From Magnolia sinica (Eukaryota > Streptophyta > Magnoliopsida > Magnoliales > Magnoliaceae), in the NCBI RefSeq assembly GCF_029962835.1, contig NC_080588.1, positions 44,437,001-44,501,000 on the forward strand: 64,000 nucleotides of DNA, in the 5' to 3' direction. Below the pieces are notes generated by a model that did no database searches, was not told the origin of the DNA, and saw nothing but the letters and a program-made list of their open reading frames with translations. This document shows positions 35,401 through 47,497 of this stretch, one piece after another. The first letter of the stretch is position 1; each line of letters opens with the position of its first letter. The position numbers were made by a program, and so were the translations under genes.

Positions 35401-36519
35401 CTAGTCAGATCCTGATGAAGGAGCAGGAATAGATGGATCAATCTTATGTAAACCCCTATTGATGCGCCTCATATATTTGCGCATATATTTGAAATGCAAT
35501 TGTTGGGTTACATGAATCTGAGCCACCTGTTTCTCAAGACAATGCAGTCTCTTATCAAAATCAGAAGGCTGACAATCAGAATCAGCCTCATAATCTGAAT
35601 CTAGCGCATTAAACAAATCATCCATGTTTATATCTTCTTATGGCAAAGCATCATCTTCTTCAACTTCTTCACCTCCTCCAGCATCCCCAACAACTTGACC
35701 AGGTTCCAGGCCCAGGTTCATCTTGTTGATATTTGAATTATTGAAGGGATGAAGATTAATGGAGCCTTCTCCAACAGGTATAGCTACCAAAGCATGGGTA
35801 GCTACGGCAGTCATAAGATAAGCAAAAGGAATATCACTTTGACCGGGATGGAAATGAAATTGAATGATAAGATGACAGATGAGAGAAGGAAGACATATAT
35901 GGATACCAGACACAACGGAATTCATAATATGGGACATGAAAGAAGTCAACTCAGTCATGTTACCTGAGCGAGGATACACATTTGAAATGATGAAGGACCC
36001 TGTATGTGGGTAACGTAAATTTGGAACTAAGCGCAATACTGTCATTCCACTCCGCATCCATGTTGTAAAGAACTCTTCTATTCAAACGTTTACATTCTCA
36101 GAAGGTCTAGAGGTCGAAGTAGATATGGGAACTCTGTCGTCAACAACAGGTATATACATGATAGAAGAAATCAAATGATGGTCTACTTCGATCAGACCTT
36201 CTCTAGTTGACACAATAAACGTCAAATTCTCTTAAGAAAAATCAGTAATATAAGTATACAAAGCCCGCGCAATGGACCGGTATGCCGAACCGCCCCAAGA
36301 TAATATGTTCTCCCATCCTACAGCTTGAAGAAGGTGGATGATGTTAAAGCGTTCAATATGATCAACATTAACAATACGCTCAACAATGACATTCCTACAT
36401 CGGATATCCCGCACATACTCGGGGTCCTCTTCAGGTGACCAAAGATGATGCACTGAAATAGGTGTGGAACGAGATGAAGAGGGACCACGAACGGTTCTCT
36501 TTCTATTTCGCCCTTCCAT
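35401..36519 (-). pseudogene. C1 accessory (env-position) ORF, about 372 codons
   Basis: One continuous minus-strand frame from ATG 36519 (MEGRNRKRTVRG) to TAG 35401, interrupted only by stops at 36234-36232, near 36080 and at 35640-35638. It has a basic start, a middle with NIIHLLQAVGWENI and a conserved core near 35950-35780 (GIHICLPSLICHLIIQF, IPFAYLMTAVATHAL), an acidic stretch (EEVEEDD) and a C-terminal part with a coiled-coil-like segment (CLEKQVAQIHVTQ). C2 encodes the same protein. The core resembles the plant 'putative plant transposon protein' families. No signal peptide or clear membrane span, so it is not an obvious envelope protein. Function unknown. Confidence 0.75.
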
Positions 36520-36782
36520 AGCAATAACAACTTAAGGAAAATAAGGATTGCAAAAAAGGAGAGAGAATTCAAAGGAATTCAGATTTTTAGGTAGAAACCC
36601 TTTCAAACCACCATAAAACTTGAAACAAAATGTAAAATCAAGTTATAGGAAAATAAATGAACTCAAATCTACAAGGAAATTGAAAATGAAGCACTAACCG
36701 AAGAGGAATCGAAGATGGGTTTGATCGGTCATGGTAGGGCTTGTTAGAGAAGAAAAACAAAGTGAAGAAAATGTGTTTTTCC

Positions 36783-36880
36783 CATATAAAAGGCAAAACC
36801 CGAGTTCTACGACTGGCCGTGTACATACTCGACAGGTCAAGCCACGACTGGTCAAGGGTGTACTCGACTAGTCATGTACC
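36783..36880 (-). promoter_or_regulatory. Candidate internal promoter of the C1 accessory ORF
   Basis: Four copies of the LTR palindrome (ACGACTGGCCGT, ACTCGACAGGTC, ACGACTGGTCAAG, CTCGACTAGTC) with centres at about 36814, 36834, 36849 and 36869 (spacing 20, 15, 20). They are followed on the minus strand by the TATA-like CCTTTTATATGGG (36782-36793). The ORF ATG is 260 bp further. C2 keeps the same geometry. Confidence 0.55.
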
Positions 36881-37004
36881 ACTGAAAATTTACAATTTTG
36901 CATCTATTTAAATTAAAAAAATTAAAATAAAAAATATATACATTATGATACAAATAGGCACAAATCATCCGTTCATATTGCACATATCAAGATCAAATTT
37001 TAAT

Positions 37005-37690
37005 TTTACAAACCTGTTTTTGTCAAGTGGTTTTGTGAATATGTCTGCAAGTTTATTCTCAGTCTGAATATATTCTAATGAAACTATCTTATCCTCCACC
37101 AATTCACGAATATAATGATATCTAATTTCAATATCCTTGGTTCATGAATGCTGAATTGGATTTTTAGAAATATTAATTGTGCTTGAATTGTCACAATATA
37201 AAACCATAGATTCTTGCGCAAATCCATAATCGCCTAGCATTCTCTTCATCCACAGAGGCTGAATGCATGCATTACTAGTAGCAATATGTTCAGTCTCAGT
37301 TGTGGAGAGTAATACGGAACTTTATTTCTTACTTAGCCAAGAAACCAAACAGTTCCTGATATAGAAACAACCACTGCTAGTCAATTTACGATCATCAATG
37401 TTACCAACCCAATCAGCATACTTGTAACCAGCTAATTGCACACTAGTATCATGTGGATACTAGAGATCAATATTAGTTGAACTAGCGACATATCAAAAAA
37501 TGTGCTTAACAGCAATCAGGTGGGACTCTTTAGGGTCTGATTGATATCTAGCACAAATTCCTACGTTAAAAGCAATATCAGGTCGGCTCATAGTTAAATA
37601 AAGTAAACTACCTATCATACTTCGATACAAATTTAGATCCACACTCTTGCCTGTTAAATCCTTAGAGAGTTTTAAAGTAGTACTCATTGG
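37005..37690 (-). pseudogene. C1 RNase H
   Basis: Copia-type RNase H: STTETEHIA near 37300, LYCDNSSTINISKNPIQH near 37195, YHYIRELVEDKIVSLEYI near 37110, and LADIFTKPLDKNRF near 37025. The upstream part 37687-37493 (SMIGSLLYLTMSRPDIAFNV) links RT to RNase H. Scattered stops, for example near 37324. Matches C2 at 63103-63800. Confidence 0.9.
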
Positions 37691-38480
37691 AGTATCAAAA
37701 TTTTTCCCACTCTCAAATCTGAACTTTTTAACTAAGTTTAAAGCATATTTGGTTTAAGAGATAAAGAATCCATCAGGGAGCTATTTGACTTGCAACCCTA
37801 GGAAATAGTTTAGTTCTCCAACCATGCTCATTTCAAATTTAGATTTCATAAGATTTGCAGACTCAATAGTCATGTTAGCACAGGTAGATCCATAGATAAT
37901 GTCATCAACATAGATTTGTACTATTAGTATATGATCATTATGTTTCTTAACAAATAATGTTTTATCTACACTCTCCATAACAAAGTAACGACTTAACAAG
38001 AATTTAGTCAATTTCTCGTACCATGCCCTGGGAGCCTATTTCAGACCATAGAGTGCCTTTTTCAGGCGATAGACATTATTAGCATGCTTAGGGTCTTCAA
38101 AACCCCTTGGTTGTTCAACGTACACTTCTTCATGAAAATCGCCGTTTAAGAACGCACTCTTTACATCCATTTGATATATTTTGAATTTTTTAAAGCACAC
38201 AATAGATATAAATAGTCTGATTGATTCAAGACAAGCTACTGGGGTAAAGGTCTCATCATAATCAATGCCTTCAATTTGAGTGTACCCTTGTACAACCAGC
38301 ATAGCCTTGTTTCTAATAATATTACCAAGTTCATCAGACTTATTTTTGAAAATCTATTTTGTTTTAATAATGTGTTTATGTTTTGGTCTTGGAACTAAGT
38401 ACCTAATATCATTTTTACAAACTGATTGAGCTCTTCTTAAATTGCTACAATCTAGTTTTCATCAGTAAGGGCTTCTTTTA
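37691..38480 (-). pseudogene. C1 reverse transcriptase
   Basis: RVT_2-type RT. 38302-38036 has [36 protein letters not shown] and LKKALYGLK. 38011-37781 has the catalytic Y-V-D-D (37901-37912) intact, then GELNYFLGLQVK. A TAG replaces the Gln or Trp between the two open parts near 38030. Best preserved enzyme of the window. Confidence 0.92.
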
Positions 38481-39540
38481 TATTAACCGATTCTATCTGA
38501 GATGTAAATCACACGTAGTTACACATATCTTCTAGTTGTTTACAAGTGCGCACACTAGTGAGAGGGTTTTCAAGGATTTAATCAGATGAATGGTCTTTAA
38601 CTGTCTGCAGTTTAGTGTTATTTTAACTTGATTAAAGTTTGGTTTATCAAACAAAAGGACATTATCTTCTGAACTTGAGACAGGTGTATTCAAGTGATCA
38701 TTATAACCACATTAATGGACTCTTGAATTACACTAGTCTTCTTGTTAAGAACTCGATATGCTCGACTATTCAGAGCATACCCTAAAAATATTCCTTCATC
38801 ACTTTTGGTGTCAAATTTACCCAGATTTTCTCAGTCATGCAAGATTTATCACTTGCTACTGAAAACTTGAAAGTATTTGGCAGTAGGCTTCTTATCAAAC
38901 CACATTTCATAAGTCATTTTACTATTTGATTTTCTAGTATAAACACGGTTAATTATATAACAAGCAATATTTATGGCTTCAGCCCAAAGATTTTTAGGAA
39001 GCTTCATATTATTTAGTATTACATGTGTCATTTCCTGAAGCACTCTATTTTTCCTTTCTACTACCCCATTTTGTTATGCTGTTTTGGGTGCAGAATATTC
39101 ATGCGATATTCCCTGGTCACTGTAAAATTTCTTAAAACTACTATTTTCAAACTCAGAACCATGATCACTACGGATCTTAATGACTTGTGATTCTTTTTCA
39201 GTTTGGATACGTTTAAGTACCTGTTTTACTTCGTCGAGAGTTTATGATTTCTCTCTTAAGAAGACTACCCAAGTATACCCAGTAAAGTCATCTACAATGA
39301 CCAGAATATACTTCTTACCACCTCAACTCTCCGTTCTAGTTGGTCTAATGAGATCCATGTGGAGAGGTTTGAGTGGTTTAGATGTGGCGTTGGAGTTCAC
39401 CTTTTTGTGAGCACTCCTAGTTTGTTTACTAATCTATCACTCGCCACATATTTTATCCACTTTCTTTATTTTGGGTAGATCTCTTACCAATTCACTTTTG
39501 CTCAATCTATACAAGTTGCAGTAGTGTACATGTCCAGGCA
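38481..39540 (-). pseudogene. C1 integrase
   Basis: Pre-integrase motif ELWHKCLD near 39555, then the core: ILVIVDDFTGYTW (first Asp, near 39285), IKIRSDHGSEFENSSF (second Asp, near 39170), NGVVERKNR (Glu, near 39055). C-terminal part at 39043-38849 (MLQEMTHVILNNMKLP, AINIACYIINRVY). All three catalytic residues are readable but in changing frames and with stops. Confidence 0.88.
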
Positions 39541-40101
39541 CTTATGCCATAATTCAGTCTCATCGATTTGGACCATGTAACACAATAGCTTAGATGAGCT
39601 TGAGTCATTGACTATGTAGCAGTTCTCAAAAGTTATGTGACCAGTTAATATTACAGAACCATTCTTATTTAAAATTTCACATCTTTGGTTGGTAAATTTT
39701 ACACTATGATTATTATCACATATTTGAGAGATGCTTAATAGATTATATTTTAAACCTTTTACATATAAAATATTCTCAAATAGAGGGAGGTTAAAGAGTT
39801 GAACCGTACCTTGGCCAACAATTCTGTAGTTGCGACCATCGTCAAATGTGATTGAACCATCAGTCATGTTTTTAAGACTGGTGAACAAACCATTGTCACC
39901 TGTCATATGTCTGGAGTAACCACTATCTAGGTACCACTTTGAATGGCTCGAATCCTTGAAAGCGGTGTGGGCAACTAAACAAGCAACCTTATGAACCCAT
40001 TTCATTATAGTTTTAGGTTTAGGAGCATAGTTGGTCTTCTTATGTTTACAGTTGTTATAAGTCCTACCCATTGAGTTAGATTTTAAGAGCTCCTTAAGCA
40101 A
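39541..40101 (-). pseudogene. C1 protease and pre-integrase region
   Basis: A 199-codon open frame (40101-39502). WYLDSGYSRHMTG carries the protease site D-S-G (39927-39919); the family usually has Cys where Tyr stands here. Then GQGTVQLFNLPLFENILYV and LLSISQICD, typical of Sirevirus polyproteins. Confidence 0.9.
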
Positions 40102-41743
40102 GTTTAAAATTTTCTCAACTAAAGGATAACGATTCTGATTCTTATATTTAATATGGTTGCTTTTATGTTTTAAAGTCTAAAAAGTTTTAGTATTTTTAGA
40201 ATTAACTTGATTCAGACTTTTCCCTTTTGAGTTAGAAGACTCCCCTTTAACAAATTTAGGTGGAGTATTCTTATAACGAGGAATACTTTTATCATGGCCT
40301 AATCCAGATCGATCGCCACATTTTCTAGATCTAGATAAAAAAATTTCTAATTTAGGATTACCTTGGGCATACCTCCATGTGTCCTTCAAACTCAAAAGCG
40401 AAGAGACTTCTAGTTTTAGCTTTTCATTTTCAAATTGTAAGTTTTTAACTTGGGACATTTTGAAATCTAAGTCGCACTTAGTTTTTTCAAAGCAGTCTAA
40501 AAAGTGTGATTTTTCTAAGACTAGATTATCAAAATTCTCTTTTAGTTTTGAAAACTATTCTTTCTGGAGTTTTAACTTTACAGCTATCTTACAACTTTTC
40601 CTATATAGGGCATTATAAGCATCTTGAAGGTCTTCTTCATTTTCATGATCACTACCCAGATTTTATTCACTAGTTGAATCATCATTATCTAAGAAAGTGA
40701 ACTTGGCTAGAGTCATTAGGGCTTTAACATCATTAGCCGACTCAATTTCAGAATCTTCTGACTTAAAAGATACTTCAAAGCAGGAAGATTCATCCCATGT
40801 AGCCAACATACCTTTCTTTTTAGACTTGTCCTTCTTAGGACATTTGTTTGCTAGATGCCCATATTCATGGCAGTTGTAGCATTGGCTGTCTTTTAGAGAT
40901 TTTTAATTTTTAGACCTAGATCTTTTCTTTTCAATAGGTTTTTGCAAATCAACTCTCTTTTTACTTTTGAAAATCTTGTAAAACTTTTTGGCTAAAAGGG
41001 CCATATCATCTTCAGAAGTTTCTAAATCAGAATTATTATTATTTTCATGAGAAATAATTTTAGAAGACTTGAGGGTGATTGACTTACCTTTGGGGGCCTT
41101 AAAATTTAAATCATAGGTGTGAAGAGACCCAACTAACTCTTCAACCCTCATATTATTTGTATCACGAAGTTCCTAGATCGCGATCACTTTTGAATTGAAC
41201 CGATCAGGCAACGAGCGTAGTATCTGTGCAAAGACTTTACTTTTTGGGATCCTATCACTAAGACCCCACATAGAGTTGACAATTTCATTCAATCTTATAT
41301 AGAAGTTCATGAAAGTTTCACTTTCTTCCAAACGTATTTCCTCAATTTTGGTTGTGAGGATTTGAACTTTAGATTTCTTGACAATTGTTATACCCTCGTG
41401 TGTCATTTTCAAAAATATCTTAGGCTTGCTTTGCAGTATCACAGGATATAATTCTTTTAAATTCTTTTAAATCACAACTAATAGTATTTAAAGCCTTTGC
41501 ATTGTCACTACTGTCACTTTTCTGAAGAGTTGTCCAAGAAAAATAAGGTGAAAGTTATACAATTATAGATCCATCAGTACTAGTCACTTAAGTGGTAGGA
41601 GGGGTCCAATTGGTCACTGTGGCTTGCCACATGCTCTCATCCATGGACTTTAAAACGATCCTTATTCTGGCTTTCCAATAGGCATAATTGGAGCCATCAA
41701 ATGGTGGAGGCCTAGTGATTGAGAAGCTATCAAAATTTGACAT
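40102..41743 (-). pseudogene. gag: C1 gag
   Basis: ATG at 41743 (MSNFDSFSITRPPPFDGSN, near-standard Sirevirus gag start). Then ORFs 41442-41173 (RLEESETFMNFYIRLNEIVN, a UBN2-type gag core) and 41151-40903. The zinc knuckle C-Y-N-C-H-E-Y-G-H-L-A-N-K-C at 40881-40840 is a complete CX2CX4HX4C. A Lys/Ser-rich coiled-coil-like tail follows (40458-40177). Stops near 41590, 41420 and 41160. Confidence 0.9.
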
Positions 41744-41810
41744 CTTAAAAAGCTCAGATCGATTAGCTCAAGAATTTAATCCAAATAACAAAAATAAAAC
41801 AAGCTATTAG

Positions 41811-41822
41811 GCTCTGATACCA
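41811..41822 (-). other. Primer binding site of C1 (initiator-Met tRNA)
   Basis: Minus strand TGGTATCAGAGC, perfect 12-base match, directly at the LTR end. Confidence 0.9.
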
Positions 41823-42803
41823 CTTAAAAAGGCTGATCTAAATGTCCTAAAGGTTGGGGGGTGAATAGGACAATACCAAATTTAAAAATAAAGTGCGAAA
41901 ATAAAGACTTAATAAGCAGTTAATAGCACAATAGAAAGCAACCTCTAAAATCAACTATTGAGAGGTTGATACAAACTTTGTTCTAAGGACAACCTGACAC
42001 CAAAAACCTACGGTTTATGGTAGGACAACCGTACTAGAATGTGGGTGAGTATCAAAAACTTAAATTCAAATGTAGGTGAAAGAAATAAGAACTAATCTAT
42101 TACAACATTCATTACACAATGCTTGAAAAATAAAGATTACAACATTCACATCCACAAATACATCCCACGATCTTAAACGACAAAATGATAAAGAAATAAA
42201 CCAAACACCCACCAAACACCAGAGAATTATAGTGGTTCGTGTGTGTACACCAACTGTCTGAAAATATCCACACAACTACTCCACTCCTAATATCCACTCC
42301 CTTGGGATATTAGCGTTCACTAATCAAATAGGTTTTTCAAGGTTCACCTAAGACCTTCACAATTGTGTTTTAAGTGGGCTCACATAACCACAATGCCACA
42401 CTCCGAGATTTTCTGGCTAATCTTAGAAAAAATAAATGAAATGAAATTACAAAAAAGGAAACACTTATCTGTATGAAGATTCTGAAGTAGCCTGCTAGAA
42501 CCAACTTGATAACGACGTAGATGTTCAACGTTCAATCCCACAAGTGTATAGGGTTCTAGGTCTAGATGATTTTTAATTTAAATCAACCTGGGCTAACATG
42601 ATTTGATTTCGATCTCAAGAAAGGGTAAATCAAATGTCCCTTTTCAAAATCAAATTGGAATAGAGATCTAAAATCAAATAATAAGAATTACTTATAAAGA
42701 ATCTAAAATATACACAAAATAGCTTAGAATGAACACAAAATTATCTCAGAGTGATTGCTTAAAAATAATTAGAATTGAATAGAAAACTCTAAAATTCAAG
42801 TGC

Positions 42804-42811
42804 TATTTATA
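42804..42811 (-). promoter_or_regulatory. TATA box of C1 5' LTR
   Basis: TATAAATA on the minus strand, followed by GCACTTGAATTT. Confidence 0.75.
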
Positions 42812-42824
42812 GGTGAAAAATTTG

Positions 42825-43185
42825 TTCACTCGACTGGCCTTAGGTTTGCTTCAACTGGCCTTAGGTCCAACAGATTTTCAAAAATTCTAGCACGATAAGA
42901 TTTGACAAGTGCTCGACTGGCCTTGTGGGTCCCATGATTGGTCGAGTGGCCTACTCGATTGGTCATGGACTACACACGACTGGTCGAGTGGGGCCAGAAT
43001 GCTTGCTGTAATTTGAGTCAAGCCCTGCATGACCAATCGAGTATTGTTCACTCGACTGGTCGAGTAATTTCCACGACTGGTCAAGGACCAATAGAAAAAA
43101 TTCTAAAAAATTGTAACAAATCCTGGACTGGTCAAGAAAATTCTAGGACTGGTCGAGCTAGTGCTAGGGCTAGTCGAAAAAAACA
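42825..43185 (-). promoter_or_regulatory. CTCGACTGGTCGAG palindrome array in C1 5' LTR
   Basis: About twelve copies; perfect at 43051-43064. Centres at 42918, 42939, 42960, 42981 (21-bp steps), 43034 (inverted), 43057, 43078, then 43129, 43150, 43171 (21-bp steps). The array begins 17 bp upstream of the TATA box on the minus strand. Confidence 0.85.
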
Positions 43186-43672
43186 ACCTATTAACCTATA
43201 AAATGACCGATACCAAGTACGAAATGAACGCAATATGCCCTAAGGTCAATCTAGGTCATTCATACCTTACTTGTGAGATAGAACGTGTGAACCATCAAAC
43301 TATCAATCATATCGACAACTTTAATCTTTGTGATATTCGAAGCTTCAACTCAACGTATCAAACTTAGTCTTCAATTAGGACTTGAGTTCTTGGACGTTTT
43401 CGGTTACAGAACTTGAACTGCAATATTGCAATTGGGTTCTTGAAAGTTGAGTCTTCAACCAACACTTGAAACTCATACACTTTCTTCAGCTTGAAGATCT
43501 CGGCAAGTTCGACGTAGATATCAGCAAGATTGATTCAGCACAATCGTTGAAGATTCAAAGCAAATCAAAAGCACAAGCTTCATACATAAAACACATAAGC
43601 ATGACACAAACTCGAATTGGTTTGGCACACCAAAATTTGACTAAACTTACGGTTTCCAACATAGCAATTTCA

Positions 43673-44179
43673 CACTGTCTTGTCCCCTTAGACCAGAGTC
43701 TTAAACTCTAATGCGGGCTGCTGTCGAACATGCTTGGGAAAGAACTTCGGGTTGAACCAGTCAAAAAAATCCACCCACGTCCACTCAAAATCGGCCGCTA
43801 CCGCTCGGGCGACTAGTGCCCACTAATGCTAAGCCTCGCCTTGGAGAAAAAATACAGTTAACGGAACCCGCTGCTGGGTCATACATCTCATAGTGTCGAA
43901 TATCTTCTCCACCTCACAACGCCATATCTCTGCTGCAGCAAGGTCTGGCTCACCCCGAAAGCACAGCAAATCATGCTGTCGGAAGTCTCAAAGAAGGGCA
44001 CTCACGCACTCTTGCTCTACTTGGGTTGGAGTAACAGCGGGTTGTCTGCCTTGCCCTTAAAGGATAGTAGTCATCACCTGCAGCATCTCCTGCTGATCTG
44101 CAGTCTCGGGTGCTGTAGGGATTGTTTTGGTCTCAGACGAGGGAGCGAGAGTCGCTTAGGTCGCTCTCCTAGGTGGCAT
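43673..44179 (-). pseudogene. gag: G2 gag, N-terminal part
   Basis: ATG at 44179 (MPPRRAT), then stops, then DLLCFRGEPDLAAAEIWRCE, VEKIFDTMRCMTQQRVPLTV near 43900 and FFDWFNPKFFPKHVRQQ near 43750. This is the Retrotrans_gag core of Del/Tekay-type elements. Cut at 43673 by C1; the rest of gag, protease and the first part of RT are absent on the far side (33547), so about 2 kb was lost. Confidence 0.85.
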
Positions 44180-44338
44180 GTCCTATAAGAAGGAACTAGG
44201 GCCTATCAACCTTGAGAACCCTCGAAGGTATACACGTTAAGGGCCTATGTCAAAAATCGCTAAGTTATTCAAACTCGGGACCTATTGATTCTAAGTTGAT
44301 AGCAGATAATGATGTGATTCCAGCTATTCCCAAGTTAT

Positions 44339-44350
44339 GCTCTGATACCA
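44339..44350 (-). other. Primer binding site of G2 (initiator-Met tRNA)
   Basis: Minus strand TGGTATCAGAGC, continuing ATAACTTGG, 5 bp from LTR-b. Confidence 0.88.
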
Positions 44351-44355
44351 ACTTT

Positions 44356-47061
44356 TGTCACGCCCCAAGCTCGGAAACTGGGCTCACAGAATTCCCAATC
44401 ACCGAATTTGGTGCCGACAGCCTTCATAGTGCCCCATTCTCGGCTCCTGGCACTCATATGCCAGATTACAATCCTAGGATCCTACAAGGAGAATTTTTAA
44501 TATCATTTTTTTTGTAATGGAGCATAATCACAAGCATAACAAAGTCACAAAACAACATCACCACATCGCAATGGACGTCATATACATCACATTCGACCCC
44601 ACACAAAGGCCTCACATACATCTCATTGGGCCTCACTCATGGTCCTTATATACATCACATTGGGTCTCAACCTATGGGCCTCAAATACATCACAATGGGC
44701 CTCAGATACATTAAGTGGGTCACATCACATGGGCGGCACCAATGGGCCTCATATACATCAAGTGGGCCACACCAATGAGCCTCATATACATTAAGTGGGC
44801 CGCATCAATGGGTTGCACCAATGGGCCTTATATACATCAAGTGGGCCACATCAATGGGCCGCGCCATCTACACCGTTCATCTCTTTTAAGAGGTTATTTT
44901 AGAGCATTACCTAAATGAATCATAACGGAAGATCATCTGGACCATACCACAGATAACAATGAAGATAATGTTTTCCACCGTTAGAATTCCCACGGCCCAC
45001 CATAACATTTATTTTCCAATCTGTTCATGAGGCCACAAAGACCTGAATTAAGAGGAAAACAAATTTCATATTAATTCAGAACTTCTGGAACCCCAAGAGG
45101 GTTTCAATGGTAGGTGTTCAACCCTCCTCTAGTTTTTTGCAGTGTGGTCCATCTAATTGGCAGTTGTGTCTTATTTTTAGTTTCAAGCCTTAAGATGAGC
45201 TCACTAGCTGGATGGACAGTTTGGATGTAACACATACATCAATAGGAACCATAGATGTATAGTTGGGATATAACACATATCTCATGATAAGGGACCCACG
45301 GAACCTGCAGACGTTAATTTGGTAGCTATCTCCCACCGTCCAGACAGTGGACAGTGTGGATGAAACACATCTATCAAGGTGGGCCTAGAAGATGGATGGC
45401 GTGGACATAAAATACATACATTATGGTGGGTCCCACGTACGCATAACAAAGAGAATGAGATAGATTCAAATTTCAGGTGGGACCGACAGAACTTGCAGAC
45501 GTCAAACAATAGCTACATAGCTGGTGTGAGGCTGCTGGCCCACCGTCTAGATGGACGGTTTAGATTTCACACATGCCTTGATCAGACCCATGGACTTGCT
45601 GACATGAATACAACAACTATGGTGCTAGGCCATCCATCTGATGAACGACCAGGATATAACACATCCCTCATGATTAACCACAAAACTTACTGACGTACAT
45701 ACAGTAGCTGATGGGCTACTGGCCCAGCGACTGAATAGTTTAGATATACTCATACCTCATGATCAGACCGCTGCTGGCCCACCAATAGATAGACGGTCTG
45801 GATTTAAGACATATACATTAGTGGTGGGCCTCACGTAAGATGGACAGTGCGGATGTAAAATAGATGAGCGGCGTGGATGTAAAATAGGTGGACGGCATGG
45901 AATACACCACATAAATCATGTGGGCCACATGGAACTTGCTAACGTCCGTCAACCAAACAGATGGACGGTAGGGATATACAATAGACACATCCTTGTGGGG
46001 TCCACATCGCTGGACGGTGGCATGGATATAACATATATATCTGGGGGGTTCCACTCATGTGGCCCACCTACATTAGGATGAAGCTAATATTCGTGTTTTC
46101 CCTCCATTCAGGGCATGCTCAAGGACGGTAACAAGGTGCTGCTGCTGGACAGCCAACAGGATGGACCTGCTTGGTGGATGGCGTAGATAAAATTCATGCA
46201 TCATGGTGGGCCGCAAACAAAGGAGAAAGAGGGGGGGGAGGAGGGGGGGGGGATGACAGTGATGGAGGGATCTCCGCCATATGATCTCCCTTCTATGATA
46301 CAATGCATACATCAAGATGGGTCCCACCACCTGTAGGCCCTCAAATAATAAAAAAATCAATGGTGAAAATCCTAAGATCAGCCACCTAAGGTGCTCTTCT
46401 TTAGCTCCTTGGAATGCTAAGCTCCTAAGCTCACCCTTTAAGGGAGGATGATGAAGTTTGAAGGGTTAGATTGAGAAGTTTTGGGGTAGGAAGTGGGCCA
46501 CACACTTAGCTTAGTTTCTCTCCTTGGGATTCTTCTTCATGGTTACTTGGGAAATGGTAGAGAATGGAGTGAAATAATAGAGGAGTGGGGTTATGTAAGA
46601 TGGATGGGATGAGAGGAATGGGTAGTGTAAGAGAGGGATGGGTGTATGTAAGAGAGAGTTGACTTATGGGGGTGAGGTAACATGGGGTATGGGTTAAGTG
46701 TATTTGTTGGTAAGAAAGGGATGGAAGAGGCATGGGTTGTGATCTTGACTAATACTTAATTGATTGATGTGATGGCTTGTAGAGATTCTCTCAAAATTCG
46801 CAACGCACAGTGTTTCTTTGAAATATATGCGAGCCCACAACTCCTGGCTCGGGTATCGCATCGGTGCGCAAGATGCGACGTTGAAACCGTAGCGATAATG
46901 CAGTCGTGATTGTACAAGTTTTGAGTTAAGTCAACTTAGATCTACTGGATGTGACTTAGGGTCGCGTACAAACACTGATTATAGGTCACGGGTTGGTGGA
47001 ATTCGACAGGGATGATCGCGGGAGTCTACAGAATGGTACGGACTAGGATACGGGCCTTACA
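44356..47061 (-). repeat. G2 LTR-b (5' LTR of the internal region)
   Basis: Plus-strand ends TGTCACGCC and GGGCCTTACA; aligns over its length with LTR-a. A G-rich tract at 46223-46252 replaces the (GA)n tract of LTR-a. 2706 bp. Confidence 0.9.
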
Positions 47062-47497
47062 TCTCTCCTCTCCTAATAAAAATTTCATCCTAAAAATTTA
47101 CACTATCATCACAACTAAGCATAACTCATAAGGGAATAGGAAACATAACATCATATATAATCAAAACACAATACAAGATACAATCAAACATCGAAGAGAT
47201 GGGGATAACGCTCGTGAATCTAAATCTCACACTCCTAAGATGCCTCATCCACACTATGATGACCCCATTGCACCTTCACGAAGGGAATGACCTTGGTCCG
47301 GAGGACCTGCTCCTCCGATTAAGGATACGAACGGACTGCTAATGTAAAAAGCGTCCTCACGAACTTCCAACGGCTTTCAATCAATAATGGGAACGATGTC
47401 TGACCCACACTTCTGCAACATAGAGACATGAAAAATGTTGTAGACACCAGACAACTAAGATGGCAAGGCAAGCCGATAAGCCATGGCGCTAACACGT
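47062..47497 (-). pseudogene. G2 integrase-end remnant of a second copy
   Basis: Aligns with 30703-31140: polypurine tract, noncoding tail, and the end of integrase (RLALPSQLS-like reading). It breaks off at about 47497 and joins LTR-c. Shows that a second internal region once lay left of LTR-b in element order. Confidence 0.8.

Larger units (their letters stand above)
33548..43672 (-). mobile_element. Sirevirus-like Ty1/copia element C1
   Basis: Minus strand: 5' LTR 43672-41823, initiator-Met primer site, gag, protease, integrase, RT, RNase H (copia order), accessory ORF 36519-35401, several polypurine-like tracts, 3' LTR 34929-33548, missing its last 445 bp. Inserted in G2 between gag and RT. 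In about 385 bp of the LTRs I counted about 34 differences. The accessory ORF in the env position, repeated GGGGGAGA-like tracts and LTR palindromes are known Sirevirus traits. Confidence 0.92.
41823..43672 (-). repeat. C1 5' LTR
   Basis: 1850 bp. Minus-strand start TGAAATTGCTATGTTGGAAA; the end carries TCCTATTCACCCCCCAACC and then CTTTTTAAG, so the final CA is mutated. The TATA box is TATAAATA at 42811-42804. Confidence 0.9.

Noticed and set aside
44339..44350. tRNA gene fragment
   Set aside because: It is the 12-base primer binding site next to an LTR; no cloverleaf.
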